DNA from: Candidatus Sericytochromatia bacterium
GTDB lineage: Bacteria; Cyanobacteriota; Sericytochromatia; UBA7694
Length of the DNA stretch: 42,584 nt
Direction: 5' to 3'
Assembly: GCA_018780035.1 (NCBI GenBank)
Contig: JADMKE010000040.1
Location: forward strand, 1-42,584
Shown here: piece after piece, positions 1 to 7,512 of the stretch
How the letters are laid out: every line of letters begins with the position of its first letter
Numbering within the stretch: position 1 is the stretch's first letter
Program-made: the position numbers and the translations under genes
Notes under the pieces: generated by a model
The model's input: only the letters and a program-made list of their open reading frames with translations
Told to the model about the DNA's origin: nothing
Database searches by the model: none

Positions 1-33
1 CTATCGCACTTCACCCCCCGCCAAGCCCATTGG

Positions 34-303
34 CTATGGCAGGAGCACTGTGCGACAATTTGGTAGCTCCGCCGGGTCAATCGGCGTCAGGGGCTTTTCC
101 CGCTTTATTTTACCCGCGTTCATCAGGGCGGCCTTTTCGGTAGCAATCCGCTTCAACAGCTCAGAAGCCGGTTCGTCATTCGCGTCTTGCGGTACCAATT
201 TGCCCATCACTGCCAGTTGCAGGATCAGCTTGCGCAGTTCGGTGACTTTTTCGGGGCGGTCGATCAGGGTCTCAAAATGGGTCAACAGCAGTTCAGGGTT
301 CAT
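34..303 (-). pseudogene. hsdS: Type I restriction specificity subunit HsdS, N-terminal fragment
   Basis: This 89-residue reading frame matches the conserved start of type I restriction-modification specificity subunits, which choose the DNA target of the complex. The signature is LRKLILQLAVMGKLVPQD followed by NDEPASELLKRIATEKA and a K-x-KPL-x-PI segment ending at ELP. In intact proteins this is followed by a GW-W segment and two target-recognition domains of about 150 residues each. Here the frame stops about 10 residues after ELP. A tryptophan-containing segment resembling the expected continuation appears in another frame at about 1-30, so a frameshift is likely. The ATG (301-303) overlaps the stop of the HNH gene by 11 bases, so it is the last gene of that unit. 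The rest of the gene would lie left of the window. Family assignment is confident; whether the break is real or a sequence error is not known. Confidence 0.7.
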
Positions 304-1081
304 TGTTTTCTGTCCATGTATTGCGGTGATACCAAACATTGGCTGGGTCAAGTTGGTGTTCGGGGTCCAAAGAGAGAGAGACATCAGAGCCACCACCGTA
401 AATCCAGATCAAGTGCAAATCATCGTTCAGAGTGAAGCCGCCGAAATCCAACAGTTTGTGATGATTGGGGCACAGACAGAGCAAATTTCCCAGACAATCG
501 GTCCCGCCTTCTGCCAAGGGCACCAGATGAGCAGCTTCAACATAGGGGCCAGCGGCGGTCTCCAGCCGAACCCCACAAACCTGGCAACGGTAATCATAAA
601 GCGCCTTAATTTGTTCTGGTAGACTCTGATCACGATTAATGCGCGAGATAACGGTCATCGTTCGCTCTGGCTGGGTTGAGTCTGAAACAACAAACCCAGC
701 AGTAGCCTCACTCGGCTCTACTGGGGGTGTTTCTGTTGGTATGCTTGGGGCTTCTTCATTGGCCTCTGAATGAACCGAAAATTGGGTTTCTATTGAGAGC
801 TTTCCAGCTTCTGCGAGCATATACAGCAAAATATCTTCGCTATAAGTCAAAGGTTTTTCAGACTGGCAATAACGCCTCTTGGCTTCTCTTAAACGCTGAT
901 AAACCTGATCTCGATTGACAAACCAGGCCTCCGACTCCACAAACGTGTACGCCTCAATCAACTGTTTATGCCAGTCTTCGACAAATAAATAAACCGTATG
1001 CGGATAGGCTTGAACTTTTTTATATTTGCTCTGTGTATAACCCGGATAGGCTTGTGCGAGGCTCTGATAAGGATGTGTCAT
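293..1081 (-). CDS. HNH endonuclease domain protein
   Basis: A 262-residue protein with a C-terminal HNH nuclease module, the metal-dependent ββα fold used in restriction and defence enzymes. Visible elements are a C-x2-C pair (C166, C169), the EAAHLVPL strand with catalytic His185, Asn199 in the GNLLCLC segment, and the PNHHKL histidines near 207. The N-terminal 150 residues are not recognised. They start with a Tyr/Gln-rich helix region and include an acidic Pro/Glu-rich linker (about 105-125). The gene starts 4 bases after the PIN-domain gene and runs 11 bases into the hsdS fragment, so it is probably co-transcribed with XRE-PIN and hsdS. An HNH gene between hsdM and hsdS remnants suggests a restriction-type accessory effector. 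That role is inferred from position. Confidence 0.85.
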   Translation of the reverse strand: MTHPYQSLAQAYPGYTQSKYKKVQAYPHTVYLFVEDWHKQLIEAYTFVESEAWFVNRDQVYQRLREAKRRYCQSEKPLTYSEDILLYMLAEAGKLSIETQFSVHSEANEEAPSIPTETPPVEPSEATAGFVVSDSTQPERTMTVISRINRDQSLPEQIKALYDYRCQVCGVRLETAAGPYVEAAHLVPLAEGGTDCLGNLLCLCPNHHKLLDFGGFTLNDDLHLIWIYGGGSDVSLSLDPEHQLDPANVWYHRNTWTENNEP

Positions 1082-1085
1082 AGTA

Positions 1086-1601
1086 TCAGTTTAGCAAATC
1101 CTGTTTGAGTCGCATTTTGAGCTGCTTTAATTCAACTTGGGGCAAACGCACCGAAGGGTCTGCCTGCCAGTCTTCAAGGGCCTGGAGCAAAAGAGCCACA
1201 GGCACAAGCTGCTTTTGCCAAAACAGTTCCACCAACCAAAGCAGCCCATGCACCGCGACCTGAGACTGCATGGCATGGTTGCGCAAGCGTTTATCCGAGG
1301 TCAGTAAGACACTCTCTGGCGTGTCTGCCGCCAAGACAAATGCCGCACAATCCTGGTGGGAAAGGGCAGGAATGGCCTGTTGCAAGGCCTGAATGTTCTG
1401 CATTTCAAGGGAAGAAAAGGCTTTGACTTGTAGCCCCAAGCCCAATAATTCAGTTTTGCGCTGTTCCGACAGTGAGAGTAATTCACTTTTAAAGCTCAAT
1501 TCGGGCATCCACACTTCACAGGGCAAAGCCAAAAGGGCATTTAAAAGAGAGGCCAATTCCAGATCAATCAGGCAACAACTGTCGCTGACAATAACCTTCA
1601 C
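1086..1601 (-). CDS. PIN-domain protein, putative toxin partner of the XRE/ImmA protein
   Basis: A 171-residue protein that looks like a PIN-domain RNase (VapC/DUF3368-like). It opens with VIVSDSCCLIDLE, where Asp7 would be the first metal ligand. It has acidic residues near 34-40, Asp84 in SHQDCAAFVLA and Asp103 in LLTSDKRLR, the spacing expected for the acidic PIN active site. The start codon is GTG and directly abuts the TGA stop of the upstream XRE/ImmA gene, so translation is probably coupled. PIN proteins are commonly toxins that cut RNA and are neutralised by a neighbouring DNA-binding antitoxin. The pairing with an XRE plus metallopeptidase gene suggests a type II toxin-antitoxin arrangement, but the function is inferred. 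Confidence 0.75.
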   Translation of the reverse strand: MKVIVSDSCCLIDLELASLLNALLALPCEVWMPELSFKSELLSLSEQRKTELLGLGLQVKAFSSLEMQNIQALQQAIPALSHQDCAAFVLAADTPESVLLTSDKRLRNHAMQSQVAVHGLLWLVELFWQKQLVPVALLLQALEDWQADPSVRLPQVELKQLKMRLKQDLLN

Positions 1602-2696
1602 TCAAGCCTGCCCCCGCAAGGCCTGTTTGAGTTCAAGCAACGAAACCCCCAACCATTCAGCCGCACGGGTCACCGAGATCAAATCTTCAGCCAGCGCGTG
1701 GTAACACAAACGCACAAAGCGCAGCGGCATTTCTTGCAAACCACTGCGAATGCCGGGTTCTGAAGTCTGCTCTTCGGGTTCGAGAGGTTCGGGTTCGCGA
1801 CCACGCCAGGTACGGGCTTTGGTCTGAAACAGGCTGCTCAGGGTACTCTCTTCAATGATTTCCAAATCCCGCAGCCGCACCAGCAGGGCAGCCGCACTGA
1901 CCCGGTAGATTTTTTTGAGCATCAGAATTTCTTGGGGGTTGATAAACCTGCGTTTGGGCCCCATTTCGTGCCGCAGATGGGCCGCAGGCATCAAAAGGGC
2001 ACCAGCAATGCGCTGAGCGGCGCGTTCTTCTTCTTTTTCGCTCAGGGCCTGGGTGCTCATCAGGCGGTGGGCCAATTCATGTGCCAAAGTCAGGCGGCGT
2101 CGCTCCAAATTGTCTTTTTGATTGATCAAAATCACCGGCACAGATTGATCCGAATGCGTCAAACGCACATCGCAGGTCAAACCATGGACATTGGCAGGCA
2201 AATCCAGTAGTAAGATTTTCAGGCCTTTTTCTTCGAGCAATTCGGTTAAATTGGAGATCGGCTCTTGCCCCAATTGCCAGCGTTCACGGAGTTGTTCTGC
2301 CAATTTTTCAGCCGCCTGAACCGACGCCACTGGCAGAGGAAAGCCTTCTGGAAGCTCCCAGAGCGTTCCCAAATTCAGAATTTTTTCGAGTTGCAGATAG
2401 GGCACCACTTTTTCAATCAGAATGGCTTCCACCTGGGAGCGTTCTTTGAGGGTGGTGCGGGCTTTTTTACGAAAGTCCACGTTGGCAAAGCTCAATTCGG
2501 GAGCTTCTAAAAAGTAGCTGGGACTTACTTCCAAAGCCTGACACAAGGCCATTAAAACCGTCGAACTGGGCTGCATTTCATCGCGTTCGTATTTGCCAAT
2601 GGCCTGAGCGCTGATCTGCCCCTGGAGCCGCTCAGCCAATCCCCGCAGGGAAAGCCCAGATTTTTTGCGCGCTAATTTTAAACGTTCACCCAACAT
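1602..2696 (-). CDS. XRE regulator fused to ImmA/IrrE-type metallopeptidase
   Basis: A 364-residue two-part protein. Residues about 1-65 form a Cro/CI-type helix-turn-helix (GERLKLARKKSGLSLRGLA, then SAQAIGKYERDEMQPS). Residues about 150-260 carry an ImmA/IrrE (COG2856) zinc peptidase domain with the HExxH motif LTLAHELAHRLM (His206, Glu207, His210), an acidic helix that can give the third ligand, and the typical ALLMP segment. Such proteins are regulators or antitoxins whose DNA binding can be relieved by proteolysis, as in ImmA/ImmR of ICEBs1 and IrrE/DdrO of Deinococcus. The start was placed at ATG 2694-2696, where the HTH begins; the frame stays open upstream but has no domain there. It abuts the PIN gene. 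Inverted repeats just upstream suggest autoregulation. Confidence 0.85.
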   Translation of the reverse strand: MLGERLKLARKKSGLSLRGLAERLQGQISAQAIGKYERDEMQPSSTVLMALCQALEVSPSYFLEAPELSFANVDFRKKARTTLKERSQVEAILIEKVVPYLQLEKILNLGTLWELPEGFPLPVASVQAAEKLAEQLRERWQLGQEPISNLTELLEEKGLKILLLDLPANVHGLTCDVRLTHSDQSVPVILINQKDNLERRRLTLAHELAHRLMSTQALSEKEEERAAQRIAGALLMPAAHLRHEMGPKRRFINPQEILMLKKIYRVSAAALLVRLRDLEIIEESTLSSLFQTKARTWRGREPEPLEPEEQTSEPGIRSGLQEMPLRFVRLCYHALAEDLISVTRAAEWLGVSLLELKQALRGQA

Positions 2697-2707
2697 ACAC
2701 TTGACTC

Positions 2708-2784
2708 GGTTTACAAATTTGATCTTTAATATAAATTGTAAACCAAGAGAGGGAGTTTCAGCAATCTCATCTTGGCTTACAAAA
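2708..2784. promoter_or_regulatory. Candidate operator of the XRE/ImmA regulator between divergent genes
   Basis: An inverted repeat with arms GGTTTACAA (2708-2716) and TTGTAAACC (2736-2744) lies just upstream of the XRE/ImmA start. A third, slightly altered copy, GGCTTACAA, lies at 2774-2782 closer to the divergent YjzC-like gene. Paired half-sites beside an XRE gene are typical of autoregulatory operators. The repeats are seen directly; binding is inferred. Confidence 0.5.
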
Positions 2785-2811
2785 TATTTAATGAACAGGA
2801 GGCATATTAAC

Positions 2812-3000
2812 ATGCCCAGTGATACTTATAAACCCGGTGAGAATACAGGAAGAGATGGCGGTATTTACCGTGAAGTCGGCCCACGTGGGGGTCCCAAAGA
2901 CAACTTCACCACAGTACCAGACAAAACCACCTTCCCGCCAACGTCTCAACCAGGCCACAGTTGGGAGCGGGTTAAACGTACGCCTGACAGCAAACGTTAA
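2812..3000 (+). CDS. YjzC-like small protein
   Basis: A 62-residue protein starting at ATG 2812 behind a strong AGGAGG-type site. It has the pattern of YjzC-family small proteins: a KPGENTGRDGGIYREVGPRGG core, then KFPPTS-like FPPTSQPGH and a basic C-terminal RVKRTPDSKR. The function of the family is not known to me. It is divergent from the XRE/ImmA gene, sits in the middle of the defence locus, and may share the inverted-repeat operator region. An upstream in-frame extension is possible but lacks a ribosome site. Confidence that it is a real gene is good because of the ribosome site and the family match. Confidence 0.8.
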   Translation: MPSDTYKPGENTGRDGGIYREVGPRGGPKDNFTTVPDKTTFPPTSQPGHSWERVKRTPDSKR

Positions 3001-3043
3001 GTCTTGTCCAATAGGGCCTGTCTGGAGCGGACTTAGGTTACCC

Positions 3044-4636
3044 TTAAGCAGCTCTTCGACAGGTCTTCAATTCATCCCGCAACTGCGAACGCAGGCTTTG
3101 TATCTCGCTTTGTAATGCCTGATAACGGACAAACAAGACTTCGGGCGTCTCTTGGTTTGAATCAGCCACATGGGGGTTTTTAAGATCGAGATTGTAATTG
3201 TTTTTGACAATGTCGGCCACTGGCACGCGCCAAGCCAGGGAACTCTCTTCGCGCTGAGCCCACCACTGCTTTTCTCGCTCAAATTCTTCAATCCGAATGG
3301 GTTTGGTTTTGTTATACGATTTAACACCCGGTGGATAGGGATGTTCGTAATACCAGATCGCCTCAGTGGCTTTGCCTTTTTCAAAGAAAAGCAAATTTGT
3401 TTTGATACCTGTATAGGGGTTAAACACCCCATTGGGCAGACGAACGATTGTATGCAGGTTAAATTCACTCAACAGCTTTTCTTTGATACGCGTCTTAACC
3501 CCTTCACCAAAAAGAAAGCCATCCGGCAACACCACCCCGGCCCGGCCCCCATCTTTGAGCAAATGCATGATTAAGACCATAAACAGATCGGCTGTTTCTT
3601 TGGTACGAAAACTGGCAGGAAAACTGCTTTCAATACCGTCCTCTTCAATCCCCTGTTTGAGGGAGTAGGTGTAAATCGGATCGCCAAAATAGGTAATATT
3701 CGAAGCGTATTTGGTCTTTTTGGGGGTGGCTGTCAAACCCAAGTGGGTGGCCGCGTCAAAATAATCCAAAATCTCTTTCCAGGCTGAATCTTCACGGGCG
3801 GAACCACGATGGCACTCATCTATCACAATCAGATCAAAGAAATCAGGTGAAAATTGCTTAAAGATTTTTTGCTCTTCTTCTGGCCCTGTAATCGCCTGAT
3901 AAAGGGACAAATAAACCTCATAAGGTTTAAAATCGTTGATCATGGTCTGATCGATCAGGATATTGCGGTCAGCCAAAAAGAGAATCCGACGTTTGACACG
4001 GGATTTCCACAGCCGCCAGATAATTTGAAAAGCAGTATAAGTTTTGCCTGTGCCTGTAGCCATGACCAACAAACAGCGATTTTGGCCTGAAATAATCTGT
4101 TCAACCACCCGATTAATGGCTATACGCTGGTAATAGCGCGGCGCTCTTCCTCGCCCATCGCTGTAATACTCCTGACCTAAAAGCTGTTCTTGTTCCAGAG
4201 AAATACCTTTGGCCCGTTTGTAGCGATTCCAAAGCGTCATGGGATCGGGGAATTTATCCAAGGAAATTTCACATTCCAAAATACCACTGGTAGAAATCCG
4301 ATCGTGTTCAAGAAATGCGTCACCGTTGGAGCTATAGACAAAAGGAATATCCAGAATTTCAGCGTACTCCAGGGCCTGCTGCATACCTGAACCCAAGGAG
4401 TGATTATTGTCTTTTGCTTCGATCAAAGCCAATGGCTGATTGGCTTTCAAAGAGAGCATATAGTCAGCCCGTTTACGCACACCCCGTGAGGTCAATTTCC
4501 CGCAAATCTGAATCCGGCCATCGGTAAAAGAGACTTCTTCACGCACCTGATGATGCAGGTCCCAACCTGCATTCAATAGAGCAGGGGTAATAAATTTGCT
4601 ACAAATATCCCGTTCTGACAATTCACGTTTATCCAC
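3044..4636 (-). pseudogene. hsdR: Chimeric HsdR (N-terminal half) - HsdM (C-terminal half) fusion
   Basis: A 530-residue in-frame chimera. Residues 1 to about 330 are a type I restriction subunit: nuclease core with LALIEAKD near 69-76, Walker A ATGTGKT near 193-199, DECH box (VIDECHRG, about 271-278), the GLTATP motif near 300, then YTYSLKQGI. In normal HsdR the next residues lead into the second helicase lobe. Instead, from about residue 331 the sequence is the back half of the methylase subunit HsdM: NFPAEFRT-like FPASFRTKETADLF, LKDGGRAGVVLPDGFLF, LPNGVFNPYTGIKTNLLFF, the HPYPPGVKSYNKTKPI block and a normal coiled C-terminus. The chimera lacks the second helicase lobe and the methylase SAM and NPPF motifs, so it should neither translocate nor methylate. 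The join is at about 3632-3652. An internal deletion of hsdR-hsdM sequence, or an assembly error, explains it. Confidence 0.8.
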
Positions 4637-4707
4637 AATTCGCCCAACCGCTTTTCAGACTGGTTTCAGTTTAACATTTCCCTGCAAGCCCCAACCCACA
4701 GAATTTC

Positions 4708-4753
4708 TTGACAGTCCGCCCTGACTCGGTTAAATTAGTGAGTAATCACTCAC
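4708..4753 (+). promoter_or_regulatory. Promoter and TetR operator of the exporter operon
   Basis: A near-consensus -35 TTGACA (4708-4713) is followed after 17 bases by TAAATT (4731-4736). Directly downstream is a perfect inverted repeat, GTGAGT (4738-4743) and ACTCAC (4748-4753). A palindrome beside the -10 box and 15 bases before a TetR-family start codon is the usual layout of an autorepressing operator. The boxes are seen; the binding is inferred. Confidence 0.7.
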
Positions 4754-4767
4754 CCAAGGGAAACACA

Positions 4768-5430
4768 ATGCCCAATCCCCCCCTCGGCCCCAGCCTGGAA
4801 AGCCTTTACCCCAATTTTGAGAACCTGCCCCCAGGGCAACGGCGCATTTTGAGTGCCGCGCTGGAGCTCTTTGCCGAAAAAGGCTATGCCGCGACCTCGA
4901 CAGGGGCCATTGCCAAATCTGCAGGGGTGGCAGAAGGCCTGATCTTTAAACATTTTCGCAGTAAAAAAGAACTCTTGCTGCAATTGGCCCGCCCGCTACT
5001 GCTGGAGGTCTTTTTCCCTCTCAGTTTGCGCCGCATACAGGCGATCATGGCCCAAAAGCACCCCCATTTAAAAAATCTGCTCGAAGCCCTGCTGCGCGAG
5101 CGTTTGGCTTTTGTCAAACAGCACCACCGCCTGCTGCGTCTGGTGATCCAGGAGATCTGGTTGCATCCTGAACTTTTGCAAAGCCTGCAAGAGCAGTTTG
5201 AAACCCAATTGCGGCCCGATATAGAAACCCAACTCAAGCACTTTCAAACCCAAGCTCAAATCCGTGAAATGCCTTTTGGCACCGCCCTCAGGCTGATTCT
5301 CTCAGCCCTGATGGGCCTGATTATTCCCCGCGTCTTGCTCTTTCCCGATTGGCCGTGGCAAGAAGAGGCCGAAATCCAAGCCACGCTCCAGACCTTGATC
5401 CAAGGTCTGGCCCCTGAGGCACAGCCATGA
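4768..5430 (+). CDS. TetR-family transcriptional regulator of the exporter operon
   Basis: A 220-residue TetR-type regulator. The N-terminal helix-turn-helix is clear: RRILSAALELFAEKGYAATS, then GAIAKSAGVAEGLIFKHFRSKKEL. The C-terminal 150 residues are helical and would hold the ligand pocket. The start was set at ATG 4768, after the promoter and palindrome, because the upstream in-frame extension would run through the promoter. The stop overlaps the adaptor gene by 4 bases (ATGA), so it heads the exporter operon. By analogy with the CecR(YbiH)-YbhGFSR locus of Escherichia coli it probably represses the exporter until a toxic ligand binds. The ligand is unknown. Confidence 0.9.
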   Translation: MPNPPLGPSLESLYPNFENLPPGQRRILSAALELFAEKGYAATSTGAIAKSAGVAEGLIFKHFRSKKELLLQLARPLLLEVFFPLSLRRIQAIMAQKHPHLKNLLEALLRERLAFVKQHHRLLRLVIQEIWLHPELLQSLQEQFETQLRPDIETQLKHFQTQAQIREMPFGTALRLILSALMGLIIPRVLLFPDWPWQEEAEIQATLQTLIQGLAPEAQP

Positions 5431-6566
5431 AAAAACAGCTGATTCCAGCGGTATTGGTGCTCGTGGGCGCGGGCGGGTGGTTCGGTTGGCATTATATTCA
5501 GCCCCAAGCCACCGCCCCCACGTTAAGTGCCTCGGGCACGCTGGAATCCACGCCGATTGAGCTGGCTTCACGCTTGGGAGGCCGGGTCACATCTCTCTTG
5601 GTTCAAGAAGGCCAGAAGGTCAAACCCAATCAGGTCTTGATGCGCTTAGAGGCCCATGAACTCGAAGCCCAATACCGGCAGGTTCAGGCCCAAGCGGCCG
5701 CTGCGGCAGCCCAACTTTCACTCCTTAGAGCAGGCTCCCGCACGGAAGATCTGCAATCGGCCCAAGCCGCCTGGCAAGCCGCTGAACTGCGCGCTCAACA
5801 ATTGGCCAACGGCAGTCGCTTGGCGGAAAAAGAACGGGCTGCCGCAGAAGTGGACGTCCGGCAAAGCCAACTGAATCTGGCTGAAAAAGAATACAACCGC
5901 CTTGCCGAATTGGTGGCCGCCGAAACAGCCCCCCAACAAAAACTGGACCAGGCCCAACAGGCCCTGGAAGCCGCCCGAGGAGGCCTAAACTTGGCGCAAA
6001 AGAGCCAAGAACTGGTGCTCGAAGGGGTCCGCAGCGAAGAAATAGCCATTGCCCAAGCCCAGGCCCGCCAGCAAAAAGCCCTGCTCAGCAAGGTGAAAAG
6101 AGGGGTGCGCCCCCAAGAAATTCAAGTCGCAGAGGCCCAATTAAAGCAGGTACAAGCCCAAGTTGAACAATTGCAAGCACGCCTTCAGGAGACCAGTATT
6201 CTGGCCCCCTGCCACTGCCTGCTCAGTGTGGTCGGCGCAGAAAAAGGCGAATTGGTCAGTGCGGGCGCACCGGTGTTAAGCCTTTTGGATCCCCAGGATT
6301 TGTGGGTCAAGGTCTATCTCTCCCCGCTTGAACTCAAGGCCATTCGCCTCAATCAAAAGGTTGCAATCCAGGCTGATGCCTGGCCCGATCAGCAATTCAA
6401 AGGCAAAATTGTGTTTATCTCCGCGCGGGCCGAATTCACCCCACGCAATATTCAAACCCGTGCAGAACGGATACATCAGGTCTTTGCGGTCAAAGTCAAA
6501 ATAGACAATTCCCAACAAAAGCTCTTTGCGGGCATGCCCGTGGACGTGATTTGGCACCATGACTGA
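5427..6566 (+). CDS. HlyD/YbhG-like periplasmic adaptor (membrane fusion protein)
   Basis: A 379-residue adaptor that should bridge an inner-membrane ABC exporter to an outer-membrane channel. One N-terminal membrane anchor (about residues 4-22) is followed by a half lipoyl domain (ELASRLGGRVTSLLVQEGQKV), a long alpha-helical hairpin rich in Ala/Gln (about 75-245), the second half lipoyl domain (SILAPCHCLLSVVGAEKGELV) and beta-barrel domains to the end. The hairpin contains repeated AQARQQ/AEAQLKQ-type heptads. It overlaps the TetR gene by 4 bases and the ATPase gene by 8. The long hairpin matches the YbhG/DUF-type adaptors that work with ABC-2 permeases. The substrate is unknown. A TolC-like channel is not encoded here and would have to come from elsewhere. 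Confidence 0.9.
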   Translation: MKKQLIPAVLVLVGAGGWFGWHYIQPQATAPTLSASGTLESTPIELASRLGGRVTSLLVQEGQKVKPNQVLMRLEAHELEAQYRQVQAQAAAAAAQLSLLRAGSRTEDLQSAQAAWQAAELRAQQLANGSRLAEKERAAAEVDVRQSQLNLAEKEYNRLAELVAAETAPQQKLDQAQQALEAARGGLNLAQKSQELVLEGVRSEEIAIAQAQARQQKALLSKVKRGVRPQEIQVAEAQLKQVQAQVEQLQARLQETSILAPCHCLLSVVGAEKGELVSAGAPVLSLLDPQDLWVKVYLSPLELKAIRLNQKVAIQADAWPDQQFKGKIVFISARAEFTPRNIQTRAERIHQVFAVKVKIDNSQQKLFAGMPVDVIWHHD

Positions 6567-7512
6567 TTACGCCATCGACATACAAGCCTTGAGCAAAAGC
6601 TATGGACCAATAACGGTGGTCAATGGCCTGAATTTAAAAGTCGCAAAGGGTGAAATCTTTGGCTTTTTGGGCCCCAACGGCTCGGGAAAATCCACCACCA
6701 TGCGCATGTTGTGTGGGCTTCTGCCACCCAGCGCAGGTGATGCTTGGGTTTTGGGTTACAATATCCGCACCCAGGGCAAGCAAATTCGCCCCCGAATTGG
6801 GTATATGTCTCAACGCTTCAGCCTCTACGAAGATCTGAGTGTGGCTGAGAACCTGGACTTTTTTGCCTCGGTCTACGGCGTAACAGGCCCCGCCGCGCAG
6901 AAACGCAAACAGGAAGTGCTGGAACTGACCCACCTCAGCGGGCGCGAGAAACAATTGGCGGCCTTTCTCTCTGGCGGTTGGAAACAGCGACTGGGATTGG
7001 CCTGTAGCCTCTTACACAATCCCGATCTGATCTTTTTAGATGAACCCACCGCAGGGATTGATCCTGTGGCCCGCAGAGAGCTCTGGGATTTGCTTTTTGC
7101 CTTGGCCAGCGCAGGCAAAACCCTGTTTGTCTCCACCCATTATATGGACGAAGCCGAGCGCTGCAGCCAAATTGGCTATATCTATCTGAGCAATTTGATC
7201 GTGGCCGGCAAACCCGGAGACCTGAAAAACAGCCACGGCACCCCCGAAAGCGGCTGGCGCCGAGTCGAGATCAGCGGCGAACCGATCATGAAAGCGTATA
7301 ACCTGCTCCAGGGCCGCTCAGATCTGCGTGATGTGACCTTTTTTGGCCAAAGCCTACACGCTCTTTTAGAAAACAGTTTGCCCGAAGTTGAACTGCTCCA
7401 CTGGCTTGAAACCCAAGGCTTAAACAATCTGCAATTCAGGCAAATCCGCCCCAGTTTGGAAGACGTTTTTCTGGATTTGACCCGCCTGGCGGATCGGGAG
7501 CGACATGCATAA
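6559..7512 (+). CDS. ABC exporter ATP-binding protein (DrrA/YbhF-like)
   Basis: A 317-residue ABC ATPase. It has Walker A GPNGSGKST (38-46), Q-loop region MSQRFSLYEDL (about 83-93), signature LSGGWKQRLGL (137-147), Walker B LIFLDEP (157-163) and the switch His194 in STHYMDEAE. The signature has Trp instead of the usual Gln after LSGG, a variant seen in some drug/ABC-2 ATPases. The C-terminal 90 residues form the accessory domain common in DrrA/YbhF-type subunits. It holds a single nucleotide-binding domain, so it must act as a homodimer, unlike the two-domain E. coli YbhF. It overlaps both neighbours by 8 bases. It powers export through the downstream permease; the substrate is unknown. Confidence 0.95.
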   Translation: MTDYAIDIQALSKSYGPITVVNGLNLKVAKGEIFGFLGPNGSGKSTTMRMLCGLLPPSAGDAWVLGYNIRTQGKQIRPRIGYMSQRFSLYEDLSVAENLDFFASVYGVTGPAAQKRKQEVLELTHLSGREKQLAAFLSGGWKQRLGLACSLLHNPDLIFLDEPTAGIDPVARRELWDLLFALASAGKTLFVSTHYMDEAERCSQIGYIYLSNLIVAGKPGDLKNSHGTPESGWRRVEISGEPIMKAYNLLQGRSDLRDVTFFGQSLHALLENSLPEVELLHWLETQGLNNLQFRQIRPSLEDVFLDLTRLADRERHA

